From Allobacillus halotolerans (GTDB taxonomy: Bacteria; Bacillota; Bacilli; Bacillales; Alkalibacillaceae), in assembly GCF_028743495.1 (NCBI RefSeq), contig NZ_CP117968.1: 64,000 bases of DNA. One strand, 5' to 3'. Below, one piece after another: positions 9,077 through 16,508 of the stretch (position 1 is its first letter; each line of letters starts with the position of its first letter). The position numbers were made by a program, and so were the translations under genes. Below the pieces are notes generated by a model. The model made no database searches and was not told where the DNA came from. It saw only the letters and a program-made list of their open reading frames with translations.

Positions 9077-9223
9077 TGAACTTTGAAGGATTGAATGTTA
9101 ACGCTGAAGGATTTGGAATTAACACTGAAGTAGGCTCAATTAACACTGAAGAATTTGAAATAAACGTTGAAGCTGACTTAATCAACACTGAAGAATGCTA
9201 AATAACCAATGAAGTAGCTTAAT
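9077..9223. repeat. 21-bp tandem repeat array B (seven units), adjacent to dif
   Basis: Units start at 9077, 9098, 9119, 9140, 9161, 9182 and 9203, exactly 21 bases each. The core is TTAACRYTGAAG (12 bases) and the remaining nine vary. End units are more diverged (TGAACTTTGAAG first, TAACCAATGAAG last). It fills most of the 346-base gap between the small membrane protein and the DprA-like gene and ends 16 bases before the dif site. Stop codons in the frames rule out a peptide. Array C at 52801 carries the same core on the other strand. Confidence 0.9.
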
Positions 9224-9237
9224 AATTTGTTTTAATC

Positions 9238-9268
<31 letters not shown>

Positions 9269-9329
9269 GCAAATAAATTTATTCACTGATTGGGATCAGT
9301 TACCTTTACTCCATCTCATTGTTGCAGAA

Positions 9330-10298
9330 TTAGAATAAAGATAACTGCTCATCATTCTTATCAGAATCGGAATCCTTCTTAGATTCTCCAACGCTATTTA
9401 GGCTTTGAATAAATTTCTCAAAGTCTTTTGGAGTAAATAACGGCATTGCTTGATTCTTTTCTAATAATAATTGATTGCCACTAGCTTGATCATTATTTAC
9501 AAGAAATTTATTCGGGTGATTTAAACAACCAAGTGGTTTTCTTTGTTTAAGACAAAAATCTACAGTATGCATGGTTCCGCCCTTAACATCGGTTTCAATT
9601 ACAGCTACACCATCACTTACTCCACTTTGGATTCTATTTCTCTCAACAAAATAATTAGGTCTACCTCTCACACCTAAGCCATATTCACTAAGTAAACATC
9701 CACCCGCAGCTATTATTTTATCTGCTAGCGGCCTGTTTTCCTTAGGGTATATAGGAGTATCTAAACCCTGCGCTAGAACTGCTATCGTTTTCCCGTTAAC
9801 TTCTATACAACCTTTATGGGCTAAAGTATCTATTCCTTTTGCTAAGCCACTTACTACAACTATTCCTCTTTCAGCAAAGTTCTTTCCAAATAAGTGACTA
9901 CACGTACTTCCATACTCTGAGGGTTTACGAGTTCCTACAATTGCTACTAGTTTTTGATCATTTAAACAATTAAGATTACCTTTTGCATAAATTAATACGG
10001 GCGCATCCGGTATTCGTTTCAAGCGTTTAGGATACATTTCATCGCAGATCCCTATAACATGAATGTTTAATTTTTTACATAGTTCAATTTCTGCTCTTGC
10101 TTTATCATTCGATTTTATTAATGTTTCCCATTCAGGGACTTTAATCTTGGAGTTGTTGTTATTTGTGTGCTTGATTAATCCCCATAATTCCTTTAAGTTG
10201 CTAGGTGTTTCTGTTGTAGTATGGATTATTTCAGTAACTTTCACTCTTCCTATACCTGGTAATTTTAACAAAGTAAGAATATGTTCTGTATGTAACAT
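9330..10298 (-). CDS. DprA/Smf-like Rossmann-fold protein, accessory paralogue
   Basis: A 322-residue protein of the DprA/SLOG family. Canonical DprA binds single-stranded DNA and loads RecA in transformation. An N-terminal helix-hairpin-helix (LKLPGIGRVKVTEI, about 11-24) precedes the Rossmann core. Family motifs are VGTRKPSEYG, SGLAKGIDTLAHKG, AVLAQGLDTPIYPKEN, SEYGLG and RNRIQSG. It lacks the usual C-terminal winged-helix domain and ends in a charged Ser/Asp/Lys tail finishing EQLSLF. Housekeeping dprA normally neighbours topA or rnhB; this copy follows a phosphoribosyltransferase gene by five bases. Its AGGAGG site overlaps the end of that gene. A conflict or nucleotide-signalling role is my inference. 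Confidence 0.85.
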   Translation of the reverse strand: MLHTEHILTLLKLPGIGRVKVTEIIHTTTETPSNLKELWGLIKHTNNNNSKIKVPEWETLIKSNDKARAEIELCKKLNIHVIGICDEMYPKRLKRIPDAPVLIYAKGNLNCLNDQKLVAIVGTRKPSEYGSTCSHLFGKNFAERGIVVVSGLAKGIDTLAHKGCIEVNGKTIAVLAQGLDTPIYPKENRPLADKIIAAGGCLLSEYGLGVRGRPNYFVERNRIQSGVSDGVAVIETDVKGGTMHTVDFCLKQRKPLGCLNHPNKFLVNNDQASGNQLLLEKNQAMPLFTPKDFEKFIQSLNSVGESKKDSDSDKNDEQLSLF

Positions 10299-10303
10299 CT
10301 AGA

Positions 10304-10858
10304 CTAGTATCCTCCTGTCTCCCCAATTGCTAAACAATTGACCTTCTTTGCGCCATGATCTAAGAGGATCTTTTGACAAGCAAACAAAGAGTTATATGTT
10401 GTCGTTACATCATCTAAAATAAGAACTGTTTTTCCTTCAATTAAGTGTGAATTCTCTAAATGAATCGATTGCAAGTGAACCTCTTGATTTCTGTCGCCTC
10501 CGTTTGTTAATTTTGCAATTTTAGAGTGTCTAACTAAACAAGAGGTTGCATCAACTCTATTGTTTTGTGAAGCGAGCTTTGTAGCTAATCTTTTTACACC
10601 GGAGTCTTTATTAGCTGGGATGTGAGAAGGTACATAGGTTAATAAAATATTATCTTTTAAATGGGGATTTAATAGATTAAAGAAATGGTTAATTGCTCCG
10701 GGTTTTCCTTCTTTTAAATCTAACACTAGGCCAGAAAAGGAATTGAAATTTGGATTTCTGACTAACTTTCCCCACTCATTTTTAATCCGATAGGGATAAT
10801 AAGTATTTAAAAATATTATCTGATTAGGATTATTATATTCCTCATTCAAAAATGGCAT
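10304..10858 (-). CDS. Phosphoribosyltransferase-like protein paired with DprA
   Basis: A 184-residue type I phosphoribosyltransferase-fold protein. The PRPP-binding loop is LILDDVTTTYNS (about 146-157), preceded by hydrophobic VL and followed by the family helix and strand. It resembles the PRTase part of ComF but has no Cys zinc finger. FLNTYYPYRIKNEW near the N-terminus is unusual for salvage enzymes. AGGGGAG lies 5 bases before ATG. The gene leads a two-gene operon with the DprA-like protein, and three 15-bp direct repeats lie just upstream. The substrate base is unknown. Confidence 0.75.
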   Translation of the reverse strand: MPFLNEEYNNPNQIIFLNTYYPYRIKNEWGKLVRNPNFNSFSGLVLDLKEGKPGAINHFFNLLNPHLKDNILLTYVPSHIPANKDSGVKRLATKLASQNNRVDATSCLVRHSKIAKLTNGGDRNQEVHLQSIHLENSHLIEGKTVLILDDVTTTYNSLFACQKILLDHGAKKVNCLAIGETGGY

Positions 10859-10869
10859 AAACTCTCCCC

Positions 10870-10914
10870 TTCATCATACGTTCAATCATCATAAGTTCAA
10901 TCATCATAAGTTCA
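10870..10914. repeat. Three tandem 15-bp repeats in the leader/promoter of the PRTase-DprA pair
   Basis: TTCATCATACGTTCA (10870-10884), ATCATCATAAGTTCA (10885-10899) and ATCATCATAAGTTCA (10900-10914). Two copies are identical and the first differs at two positions. Inverted TATGATG words recur at 10923 and 10944. The array starts 12 bases upstream of the PRTase start codon, so it could be an operator or an mRNA leader element. No clear -10/-35 pair was found here. Confidence 0.8.
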
Positions 10915-11037
10915 GTGATTTTTATGATGTCTTCTGTAATGTGTATGATGAAACCATTTTTGTTATGAATCGTATAAAATTGATAAGGAAAAATTCATAA
11001 GATGCACTATTCTCTAACTTACTCTATCACTTTCAGT

Positions 11038-11784
11038 CTACTTCTCAAGATCACTCTCATTAAACCATCGGACAAAATCCGTTGTTGTGGATCCACTGCT
11101 GAAGCCGTGTCCGTTTAATGAGTTTTCTGGAAAAGTTCTTTCATCAAATTCATTGTACGATGTCCAGCCAAAATAGATTAAATGATTCAAGCCCATGTGA
11201 CTAAACAAATTCAACCCTTGTCTGTCTGGAATGGCTAAATTCGCAGTATTTTTATAGAAGGATTGCCAATCTTCAGGCAATGTAAACACGCCAAAGGAAT
11301 TCTCTCCTACAGGAATCTCTCGTTCAATTTGTACCCGTGGTGTGTACATATGATTACCACTGGAAATTTGATAATTACGATCTCGAATAATGTAGTACTT
11401 CAGAGAGCTTAGTTCGTCTTTTGGGTTAAAGTTCCATAAAATATGGAACGTAGACGGTTTTTCAGCATCTATCTTCCACATAAGAGGTTCTCCGCTTGTA
11501 TTTATGTGAATAGGTTCCCACTTTCTACTGCTCCACTCCCAGTAGCTGACCCCATATTTCTCAGATTTAGATATAAACGGGACAAAAACGTGCTCACGAT
11601 CCAATTGAATGGTGTCCTGGATTTGATCTACTTCAGCTTGAGGAAATGTTTCATTGATTTGCTTGACTAATTGTTCATCTGATAGAAACCCAGTTGGCTT
11701 GGAAAAATAGTACCAATAGATGAAGAAAAGGATAATCAGAATAAAGACCGGAGCAGTGATTGTAAATAATTTTCTTTTTGTCAT
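11038..11784 (-). CDS. Unknown membrane-anchored extracellular protein
   Basis: A 248-residue protein I do not recognise. Residues about 6-27 form one hydrophobic segment (an uncleaved signal anchor); the rest is polar and Trp/Tyr-rich, as in an extracytoplasmic beta domain. It has no cysteines and no catalytic motif I can name. Its start overlaps the end of the upstream membrane gene by four bases (ATGA), so the two are translationally coupled and probably act together. It sits 179 bases upstream of the PRTase gene on the same strand. Confidence 0.7.
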   Translation of the reverse strand: MTKRKLFTITAPVFILIILFFIYWYYFSKPTGFLSDEQLVKQINETFPQAEVDQIQDTIQLDREHVFVPFISKSEKYGVSYWEWSSRKWEPIHINTSGEPLMWKIDAEKPSTFHILWNFNPKDELSSLKYYIIRDRNYQISSGNHMYTPRVQIEREIPVGENSFGVFTLPEDWQSFYKNTANLAIPDRQGLNLFSHMGLNHLIYFGWTSYNEFDERTFPENSLNGHGFSSGSTTTDFVRWFNESDLEK

Positions 11785-12494
11785 TGCTCTCCTACCTTTA
11801 ATAATAATTCATCTGATCGAAAATAGTATTGACTCTCTGGAGTGGTTATTAGTAGACCTCTTCCATCTTTCTCTATGTAAATAGCTGAACTCACTCCACT
11901 TCCCCACTTTGAATCGAATTCCGTCAAAAAGTATGGAAACCTCTCATCGATAGCTTCAGCTTGTGGAGTCATGCTGGTTGCGACTTCGTCGTACCACTTG
12001 TCACTATGAATCGCTGCCCTGTTTAAGTCCTTCAATTGCTTAGTAAACTCATTTTTATTAAACGAAAACTCTTCAGCAGATGGGTGGATTGAGATGACTG
12101 AAGCATGATCGGCATTCGCTATGTATGTAGAGAGTTGATCTTCCGGGTAAACGAGATGGTTGAGTGGAATAGTCAACAAAGAAGTGAAGAGAAAAATAAA
12201 TTGACCCGCAAATCCAATCCAAGCAAAGGGACGATACATTTCCCATCTCCCTTTTTTGCCTATAAAAAAAACCATCAAAATCCAAACACCTAACGGCAAG
12301 ATTGGTAGCCGAATCCAGGAACCGAATACCTCTAGATTGACCGTAAACGCTAAAATACCGATAAAAGTAACCACTAAAACCTTCCAAAAAGCCGGTTTCT
12401 CCTGCAATTTCTTATATGTAAAATAAGCAATCGCAAAAATAGAAAACCAAGAAATTATCGTAAATATAGTTGTTATAACACTTACGTCTCCCAT
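11781..12494 (-). CDS. Unknown four-helix membrane protein with a C-terminal soluble domain
   Basis: A 237-residue protein with about four transmembrane helices (roughly 7-28, 37-57, 62-80, 89-112) and then a soluble domain of about 120 residues. That domain begins after LNHLVYPEDQ and has no recognisable motif. It overlaps the next gene by four bases and leads this pair. I cannot assign a family. The two-gene layout of membrane platform plus anchored domain could suit an envelope sensor or export accessory, but that is a guess. Confidence 0.68.
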   Translation of the reverse strand: MGDVSVITTIFTIISWFSIFAIAYFTYKKLQEKPAFWKVLVVTFIGILAFTVNLEVFGSWIRLPILPLGVWILMVFFIGKKGRWEMYRPFAWIGFAGQFIFLFTSLLTIPLNHLVYPEDQLSTYIANADHASVISIHPSAEEFSFNKNEFTKQLKDLNRAAIHSDKWYDEVATSMTPQAEAIDERFPYFLTEFDSKWGSGVSSAIYIEKDGRGLLITTPESQYYFRSDELLLKVGEQ

Positions 12495-12677
12495 AAGTCA
12501 CCTCACTTAAATCATGTGAACCTTTCATTATCGCAATGTATGTAATCACACTGTAAGTATGTGGTTCTCCAAGTAGAACCTTTTGATTCACTAATATTAT
12601 ATTACCTTTATTTGTAAGCTTGTTACTCCCTTGATGAAACCAGTATAACAGTCGGTACTAAAAATGTTTTCAAAAAA
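12495..12677. other. Non-coding gap with one small hairpin
   Basis: No gene is seen here. A 6-bp hairpin GGTTCT / AGAACC with a 6-base loop lies at 12563-12580, followed by TTTT on the + strand. No + strand gene ends nearby, so its role is unclear. Confidence 0.5.
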
Positions 12678-12986
12678 ATAAGAGGCTGGGACAAATTAAA
12701 GTTTTACACTCAGAAACACGAATAGCAATCTAACTTAGCGTAGGAAATATACGGAGACTTCTGCGGTCAACTAAATGCGGCCACGTCCTGTGGCCAACGT
12801 TGACACTAGCCCGTCCTGAGCGTCGGGAGCAAAAGCCTAGGTGAGACCCCGCAGTGCGAAGCACGAGGAGGCTCAACAGCTGCCCGCGAAAAGCGGAGTA
12901 TATTTCCGAAGCGGATATTTCCGGATTACTAAATTATATTATTCGTATCTGAGTCAACTTTGAAGGTTTAGTCCCAGCCTCTTATT
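12678..12986. repeat. 309-bp imperfect palindromic intergenic element
   Basis: Bounded by a perfect 16-bp inverted repeat: AATAAGAGGCTGGGAC at 12678-12693 and its complement at 12971-12986. Inside the ends the similarity continues imperfectly. For example ACTCAGAAACACGAATA near the left end matches the reverse complement of TATTCGTATCTGAGT near the right. The interior is GC-richer and holds a small hairpin GGCCAC / GTGGCC at 12780-12796. It encodes no protein. Elements with these GAGGCTGGGAC ends are, to my memory, dispersed in many copies in Bacillaceae genomes. It could fold into one long RNA hairpin or be a MITE-like element. Confidence 0.82.
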
Positions 12987-13017
12987 ATTTGCTCGTTCTG
13001 TATAATCAAAGTCTATC

Positions 13018-13260
13018 TTATGAATGGTTGTCTGTTTTTTGATCGACATTTTCAGAGGACTGATCTTCTTCAGTTTCATCTTTTGCATCTTTTTCGTCTT
13101 TTTCATGTTCACTTATTAAGTCATTCGTGGAGTTTTTGAATTCTTTCAATGTTTGACCCGCTGCTTTACCGAATTCAGGTAATTTTTTCGGTCCGAATAT
13201 AACTAATAATATAATAACGATCAAAATTAATCCCGGTATACCAATTTGAGTGAATCCCAT
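13018..13260 (-). CDS. tatA: Twin-arginine translocase subunit TatA/TatE family
   Basis: An 80-residue TatA-type pore subunit for export of folded proteins. It has a short N-terminal membrane helix (IGIPGLILIVIILLVI), the FGPKKLPEFGKAAG hinge and amphipathic helix, then an acidic tail of Glu, Asp and Lys. AGAGGTG precedes ATG. It stands alone next to the 309-bp repeat. Two further tatA genes and tatC lie at 35.1-36.4 kb, so this is probably a third, separately expressed TatA. Confidence 0.92.
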   Translation of the reverse strand: MGFTQIGIPGLILIVIILLVIFGPKKLPEFGKAAGQTLKEFKNSTNDLISEHEKDEKDAKDETEEDQSSENVDQKTDNHS

Positions 13261-13374
13261 TTATTACACCTCTCTTGCTGAAATGACGTATTCTTATCCT
13301 TACTTATCTAATCATAACATCAAATAAATTCAAGCTAAAGAAATATCTTAATTCATACATTAAATTTAGATAAA

Positions 13375-13409
13375 ACAGAACTTCTATTTATTATGGATAG
13401 AAGTTCTGT
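13375..13409 (-). terminator. Terminator of the DUF2188 gene
   Basis: Perfect 13-bp stem ACAGAACTTCTAT / ATAGAAGTTCTGT with a 9-base loop. On the - strand it is followed by TTTTAT. Confidence 0.88.
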
Positions 13410-13457
13410 ATTTTGCTAGAAGAATCCAATCACGTTTAATTAGAGTTATTTAAAATA

Positions 13458-13682
13458 CTATCCTCTAGGTGGAAATGGATCGTTGCCGTAGCTATTTGAT
13501 TCGCTGATTTTTCCATTGCGGTTATGAATGACGTGTTCTGTTTCATCATTTTTAGCTTTTTCACGTCCTGCTTCAACAGCTAACCCTTTTGTTTCATATA
13601 AATCTATCGTTTTACCATCTTGAACGTTTTTCCACTCACTACCATTCGGCACTGTGTGAACGGTTGGATTGTTATTTGCCAT
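13458..13682 (-). CDS. DUF2188 domain protein
   Basis: A 74-residue small hydrophilic protein with the DUF2188 pattern: HTVPNGSEWKNVQDG, then a helix with GREKAKNDETEHVIHNRNGKI and a polar C-terminus ending GNDPFPPRG. Family members are common in bacteria, have no established biochemical function and are often linked with stress. A ribosome site GAGGTGAAGG precedes ATG. On the - strand upstream, GTTATT and GGGAAA are 14 bases apart, a weak resemblance to a SigB promoter. Confidence 0.8.
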   Translation of the reverse strand: MANNNPTVHTVPNGSEWKNVQDGKTIDLYETKGLAVEAGREKAKNDETEHVIHNRNGKISESNSYGNDPFPPRG

Positions 13683-13856
13683 AATCCTTCACCTCATTTT
13701 TATGATGATATTTATTATTTTCCCGTTCAAATGGTGGAAATAACGATTTATCGTGTTAAATTCATATGACAAAATATATTTATTTCTGGTCCGATCTATA
13801 AAATGTGTCTTAACCGCTCAAACACCCTAACCTATTCTCAACTTCTTTTTCTTCAC

Positions 13857-15107
13857 TCACCAATTTTTCCGCCAAGGACGAGGGTCTTTGTATGATTCGA
13901 TAACGATTGGTGATTGTTCTGGTTTCGTCGTTCTTTTCTTCTTAAATCGCATAAACAACAACCCAGCAACAATCAGTATGCTGCTAAAGAGTATAGTGTA
14001 CATAATGATTCGCCATAATCCAGGTCCATCAGAACCTGTTGGATTTGGGTTGGCTTCCCCTCCTGCTGTTGAACCGTACACTGGTTTATCATCCGTCATG
14101 GTTTCTTCTATTGGAAATTGATATTCAAAAATCAGTTCATTGGCTTTATTTTTAATGGACAAAAGGCCGTCTGTGTTGATCTGAGTTGTCCAATCTTGTC
14201 CCTTTTTAACAGTAAAATTGATTGTTTCATCTAAAATATATTGCTCGCCTTCTTCATCTGTGAATTCCTTACCGGCTGGTATTGTTTCTGTCTGGAATTG
14301 ATATCCATATTCAATCAATCGCTCAGTATCCATATATGCATGCCTCGGATGTTCTGCATTAAGTGTGACTACGACTAACTCAATCTCATCATTTTCAGCA
14401 GTTGTTGACAGAGTAAATCCAGCATCGTCAGTGTAGCCATTTTTCACGCCTGTTACATCATCTCGTTGCAAAACAAGCTGGTGGTGATTCCGTAGGGTTG
14501 TATCCCAGCTTTCTCCTACCCATTTTAATTCTTTCGTCCCGACGATTTTCCGGAATGTTTGATTCTCCATCGCATAGGCAGTAATCCTTGCCATATCATG
14601 AGCAGTTGTTACGTGTTCAGGATCCGGTAGTCCATGTGGGTTTTTAAACGTAGAGTCGGTTACTCCAACCTTTTCTTGGACAAACTCAGTCATCCGCTCA
14701 GCGAATGCTTCTTCTGAACCATCGAGATGTTCAGCAATGGCAATTCCTGCATCATTTCCGGAATTAATAAGCAACCCCTGGATAAGTTTTTCTAGTGTTA
14801 CCTCTTCCCCCTCTTCCAAATAAACGCGTGTCCCTTCGGCTTCCCGGGCATTTTGGCTGACGGTTACGATGTCCTCCAAATTGCCTTCTTTAATCGCAAG
14901 CAATCCACTAACGATTTTTGTGATGCTGGCTGGGTACATTTCTTTGTCTTTTTGCTTTTCATAGAGAATAACGCCTGAGTTGGCATCCATTAAAATGGCT
15001 GACTCACTGTACAATTCGAGTTCTTCTTCAGTGTGTGCATAAATAGGACTACTCCAAAATAACAAGGAAGTGATCATTAATATTGAAATGATTCTCAGTA
15101 TATTCAT
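13857..15107 (-). CDS. D-alanyl-D-alanine carboxypeptidase (S11, DacA/DacF-like penicillin-binding protein)
   Basis: Low-molecular-weight PBP that trims the terminal D-Ala of peptidoglycan stem peptides. A signal peptide (about 1-24, ending YAHT) leads to the S11 transpeptidase fold. SITK (SxxK) holds the nucleophile, SGND supplies SxN, and the third motif is KNG (VKNGYTDDAGF) instead of the usual KTG. Near the C-terminus a transmembrane helix (WRIIMYTILFSSILIVAGLL) and a basic tail anchor the enzyme, where typical DacA uses an amphipathic helix. TAGGAG precedes ATG. It stands alone. The class is certain; the exact paralogue is not. Confidence 0.9.
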   Translation of the reverse strand: MNILRIISILMITSLLFWSSPIYAHTEEELELYSESAILMDANSGVILYEKQKDKEMYPASITKIVSGLLAIKEGNLEDIVTVSQNAREAEGTRVYLEEGEEVTLEKLIQGLLINSGNDAGIAIAEHLDGSEEAFAERMTEFVQEKVGVTDSTFKNPHGLPDPEHVTTAHDMARITAYAMENQTFRKIVGTKELKWVGESWDTTLRNHHQLVLQRDDVTGVKNGYTDDAGFTLSTTAENDEIELVVVTLNAEHPRHAYMDTERLIEYGYQFQTETIPAGKEFTDEEGEQYILDETINFTVKKGQDWTTQINTDGLLSIKNKANELIFEYQFPIEETMTDDKPVYGSTAGGEANPNPTGSDGPGLWRIIMYTILFSSILIVAGLLFMRFKKKRTTKPEQSPIVIESYKDPRPWRKNW

Positions 15108-15286
15108 CAGAAGGCTCCTAAAATTGATCGATTTTTGTCGTTTTCATCTACTAAAAGTATAAGGAATCAAAACATATTGTGCAATTGCTTATCAAGGAAA
15201 TTCAGATTATTATGATCTGATTCAATTGGTATAAGATGCGCTGGTACATCCAAAATATAAATAACAATATAAAAGTAGGTGGTTGA

Positions 15287-15880
15287 ATGGTTGTTGTCTG
15301 GGAATCGCTTTTGATGGTTGTTGCAGGATTATTTTTGTTGCGTTTTGCCGGCAGAAAATCTATATCACAAATGTCACTCGCTCAAACAGTTGTCATGATT
15401 TCGATAGGGTCCATTATTATTCAACCCATTGTAGAGTCGAGTGTTTGGCGGACGTTGTTAGCTGCTTCAATGTTTATATTGGCGTTAATCGTGATGGAGT
15501 ATTTACAAGTAAAATTCAATTTCATGGAAAACTTCATTACAGGTAAATCAAAAATCGTGATTGAGCAAGGTGAATTAAAAACGAAAAACATGAAAAAATT
15601 ACGTTTTACTGCCGATCAGTTGGAAATGCGATTGCGTCAACAAGGAATTAATCGGATTAGTGATGTGAAAACAGCGACACTTGAACCCAATGGACAGCTC
15701 GGCTATGAATTGTTTCCGGATGCAAAACCAATTACTGTCAGAGAGTTTAAAGAATTAATGAGTTTGTATACAGGCTTACAAGTTCAACAAAATCAAAATA
15801 ATCATCAACAAACATCCAATATTTTTGATGAAATGAAAAAGAATGTCGAGACGCCACAGTCTCCTGATCATCTAAAGTAG
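15287..15880 (+). CDS. DUF421 (YetF-family) membrane protein
   Basis: A 197-residue protein. Three N-terminal transmembrane helices (within residues 1-80) are followed by a cytoplasmic domain with the DUF421 signature. ITGKSKIVIEQGELKTKNM and LRFTADQLEMRLRQQGI are the family's conserved blocks. DUF421 proteins are widespread in Bacillaceae, often several per genome and sometimes in sporulation regulons; no activity is agreed. ATG at 15287 follows AGGTGGT. A YndM-like membrane gene follows on the same strand 84 bases later. Confidence 0.85.
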   Translation: MVVVWESLLMVVAGLFLLRFAGRKSISQMSLAQTVVMISIGSIIIQPIVESSVWRTLLAASMFILALIVMEYLQVKFNFMENFITGKSKIVIEQGELKTKNMKKLRFTADQLEMRLRQQGINRISDVKTATLEPNGQLGYELFPDAKPITVREFKELMSLYTGLQVQQNQNNHQQTSNIFDEMKKNVETPQSPDHLK

Positions 15881-15964
15881 ATATTGATTTTTCCATACTA
15901 TTGAAAGAATAACTTTTGATGAATTTCAAAAGCTATAGGTAAATATCGGGAAGGAGTTAGCTAA

Positions 15965-16399
15965 ATGAATCATTTCAGTTTAATTTTAAGCAAATTTGTT
16001 GCGATGTTGGTTTTACTGTATATTATCCTCGGAATTATATTCGGTGTGAATTTCATGAGTGTTTTTTGGGTCACTTTGACTTTTTCAATCGTTTCTTATC
16101 TAATTGGCGATTTGCTTATTTTACCAAGAACCAATAATATGGTTGCATCAGTTGTAGATTTCGTTATGAGTTTTGCGGTAATTTACTTTTTAGTGGATGC
16201 GTACGCTTTTGAAGGAAACTTATTTACGGCAAGCCTGCTATCTGCAATTGGGGTCACTTTATTCGAAGTGTTTTTCCATAACTCGGTCCAGACTCAAATG
16301 GAAGAAGAAAACAATGTAGACAGACGGAGATATAATTTACAAACAGAGGTCTCAGAAGAAATTGACCCACTCATTGAGGATGAGAATCGGACTGATTAA
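15965..16399 (+). CDS. DUF2512 (YndM-like) membrane protein
   Basis: A 144-residue protein with four transmembrane helices in the first 105 residues, then a charged cytoplasmic tail. The block YLIGDLLILPRTNN, just after the second helix, is the YndM/DUF2512 hallmark. GGAAGGAG lies 8 bases before ATG. A terminator closes the unit. Function is unknown. It may be cotranscribed with the DUF421 gene upstream. Confidence 0.82.
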   Translation: MNHFSLILSKFVAMLVLLYIILGIIFGVNFMSVFWVTLTFSIVSYLIGDLLILPRTNNMVASVVDFVMSFAVIYFLVDAYAFEGNLFTASLLSAIGVTLFEVFFHNSVQTQMEEENNVDRRRYNLQTEVSEEIDPLIEDENRTD

Positions 16400-16410
16400 T
16401 AATAAAGGAT

Positions 16411-16448
16411 AATCACTTCTGTCCTAAAAAAACAGAAGTGATTTTTTC
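16411..16448 (+). terminator. Terminator after the yndM-like gene
   Basis: Perfect 12-bp stem AATCACTTCTGT / ACAGAAGTGATT with a 9-base loop, followed by TTTTCC. Confidence 0.92.
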
Positions 16449-16463
16449 CTATAACCATTCACC

Positions 16464-16494
16464 TATGTCATACATACAATAAAACGATGACATA
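16464..16494 (+). promoter_or_regulatory. Inverted repeat abutting the sodF ribosome site; possible SigK-like -10
   Basis: Perfect 8-bp arms TATGTCAT (16464-16471) and ATGACATA (16487-16494); the right arm ends at the AAGGAGG ribosome site. Between them CATACAATA fits the SigK -10 form CATANNNTA. The -35 match is poor (AC at 17 bases). It could be an operator or an RNA stem. Weak evidence. Confidence 0.35.
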
Positions 16495-16508
16495 AGGAGG
16501 TATAAAAT

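Noticed and set aside
9077..9223. CRISPR-like array
   Set aside because: The 21-bp period leaves only nine variable bases, units are diverged, there are no spacers of 30 or so bases and no cas genes in the window.
9330..10298. Housekeeping competence gene dprA
   Set aside because: It lacks the C-terminal winged helix and the usual neighbours, so I annotate an accessory DprA-like protein; a genome-wide search for a second copy is needed to be certain.
10628..10640. CTATGTAC-like core of a B. subtilis RTP Ter site, seen on the - strand as CCTATGTACC
   Set aside because: Only the eight-base core matches, the flanks do not, and it is inside the PRTase coding sequence.
13727..13760. SigB promoter for the DUF2188 gene (GTTATT-N14-GGGAAA on the - strand)
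   Set aside because: Both hexamers match poorly (7 of 12), so it is kept only as a remark in that gene's entry.
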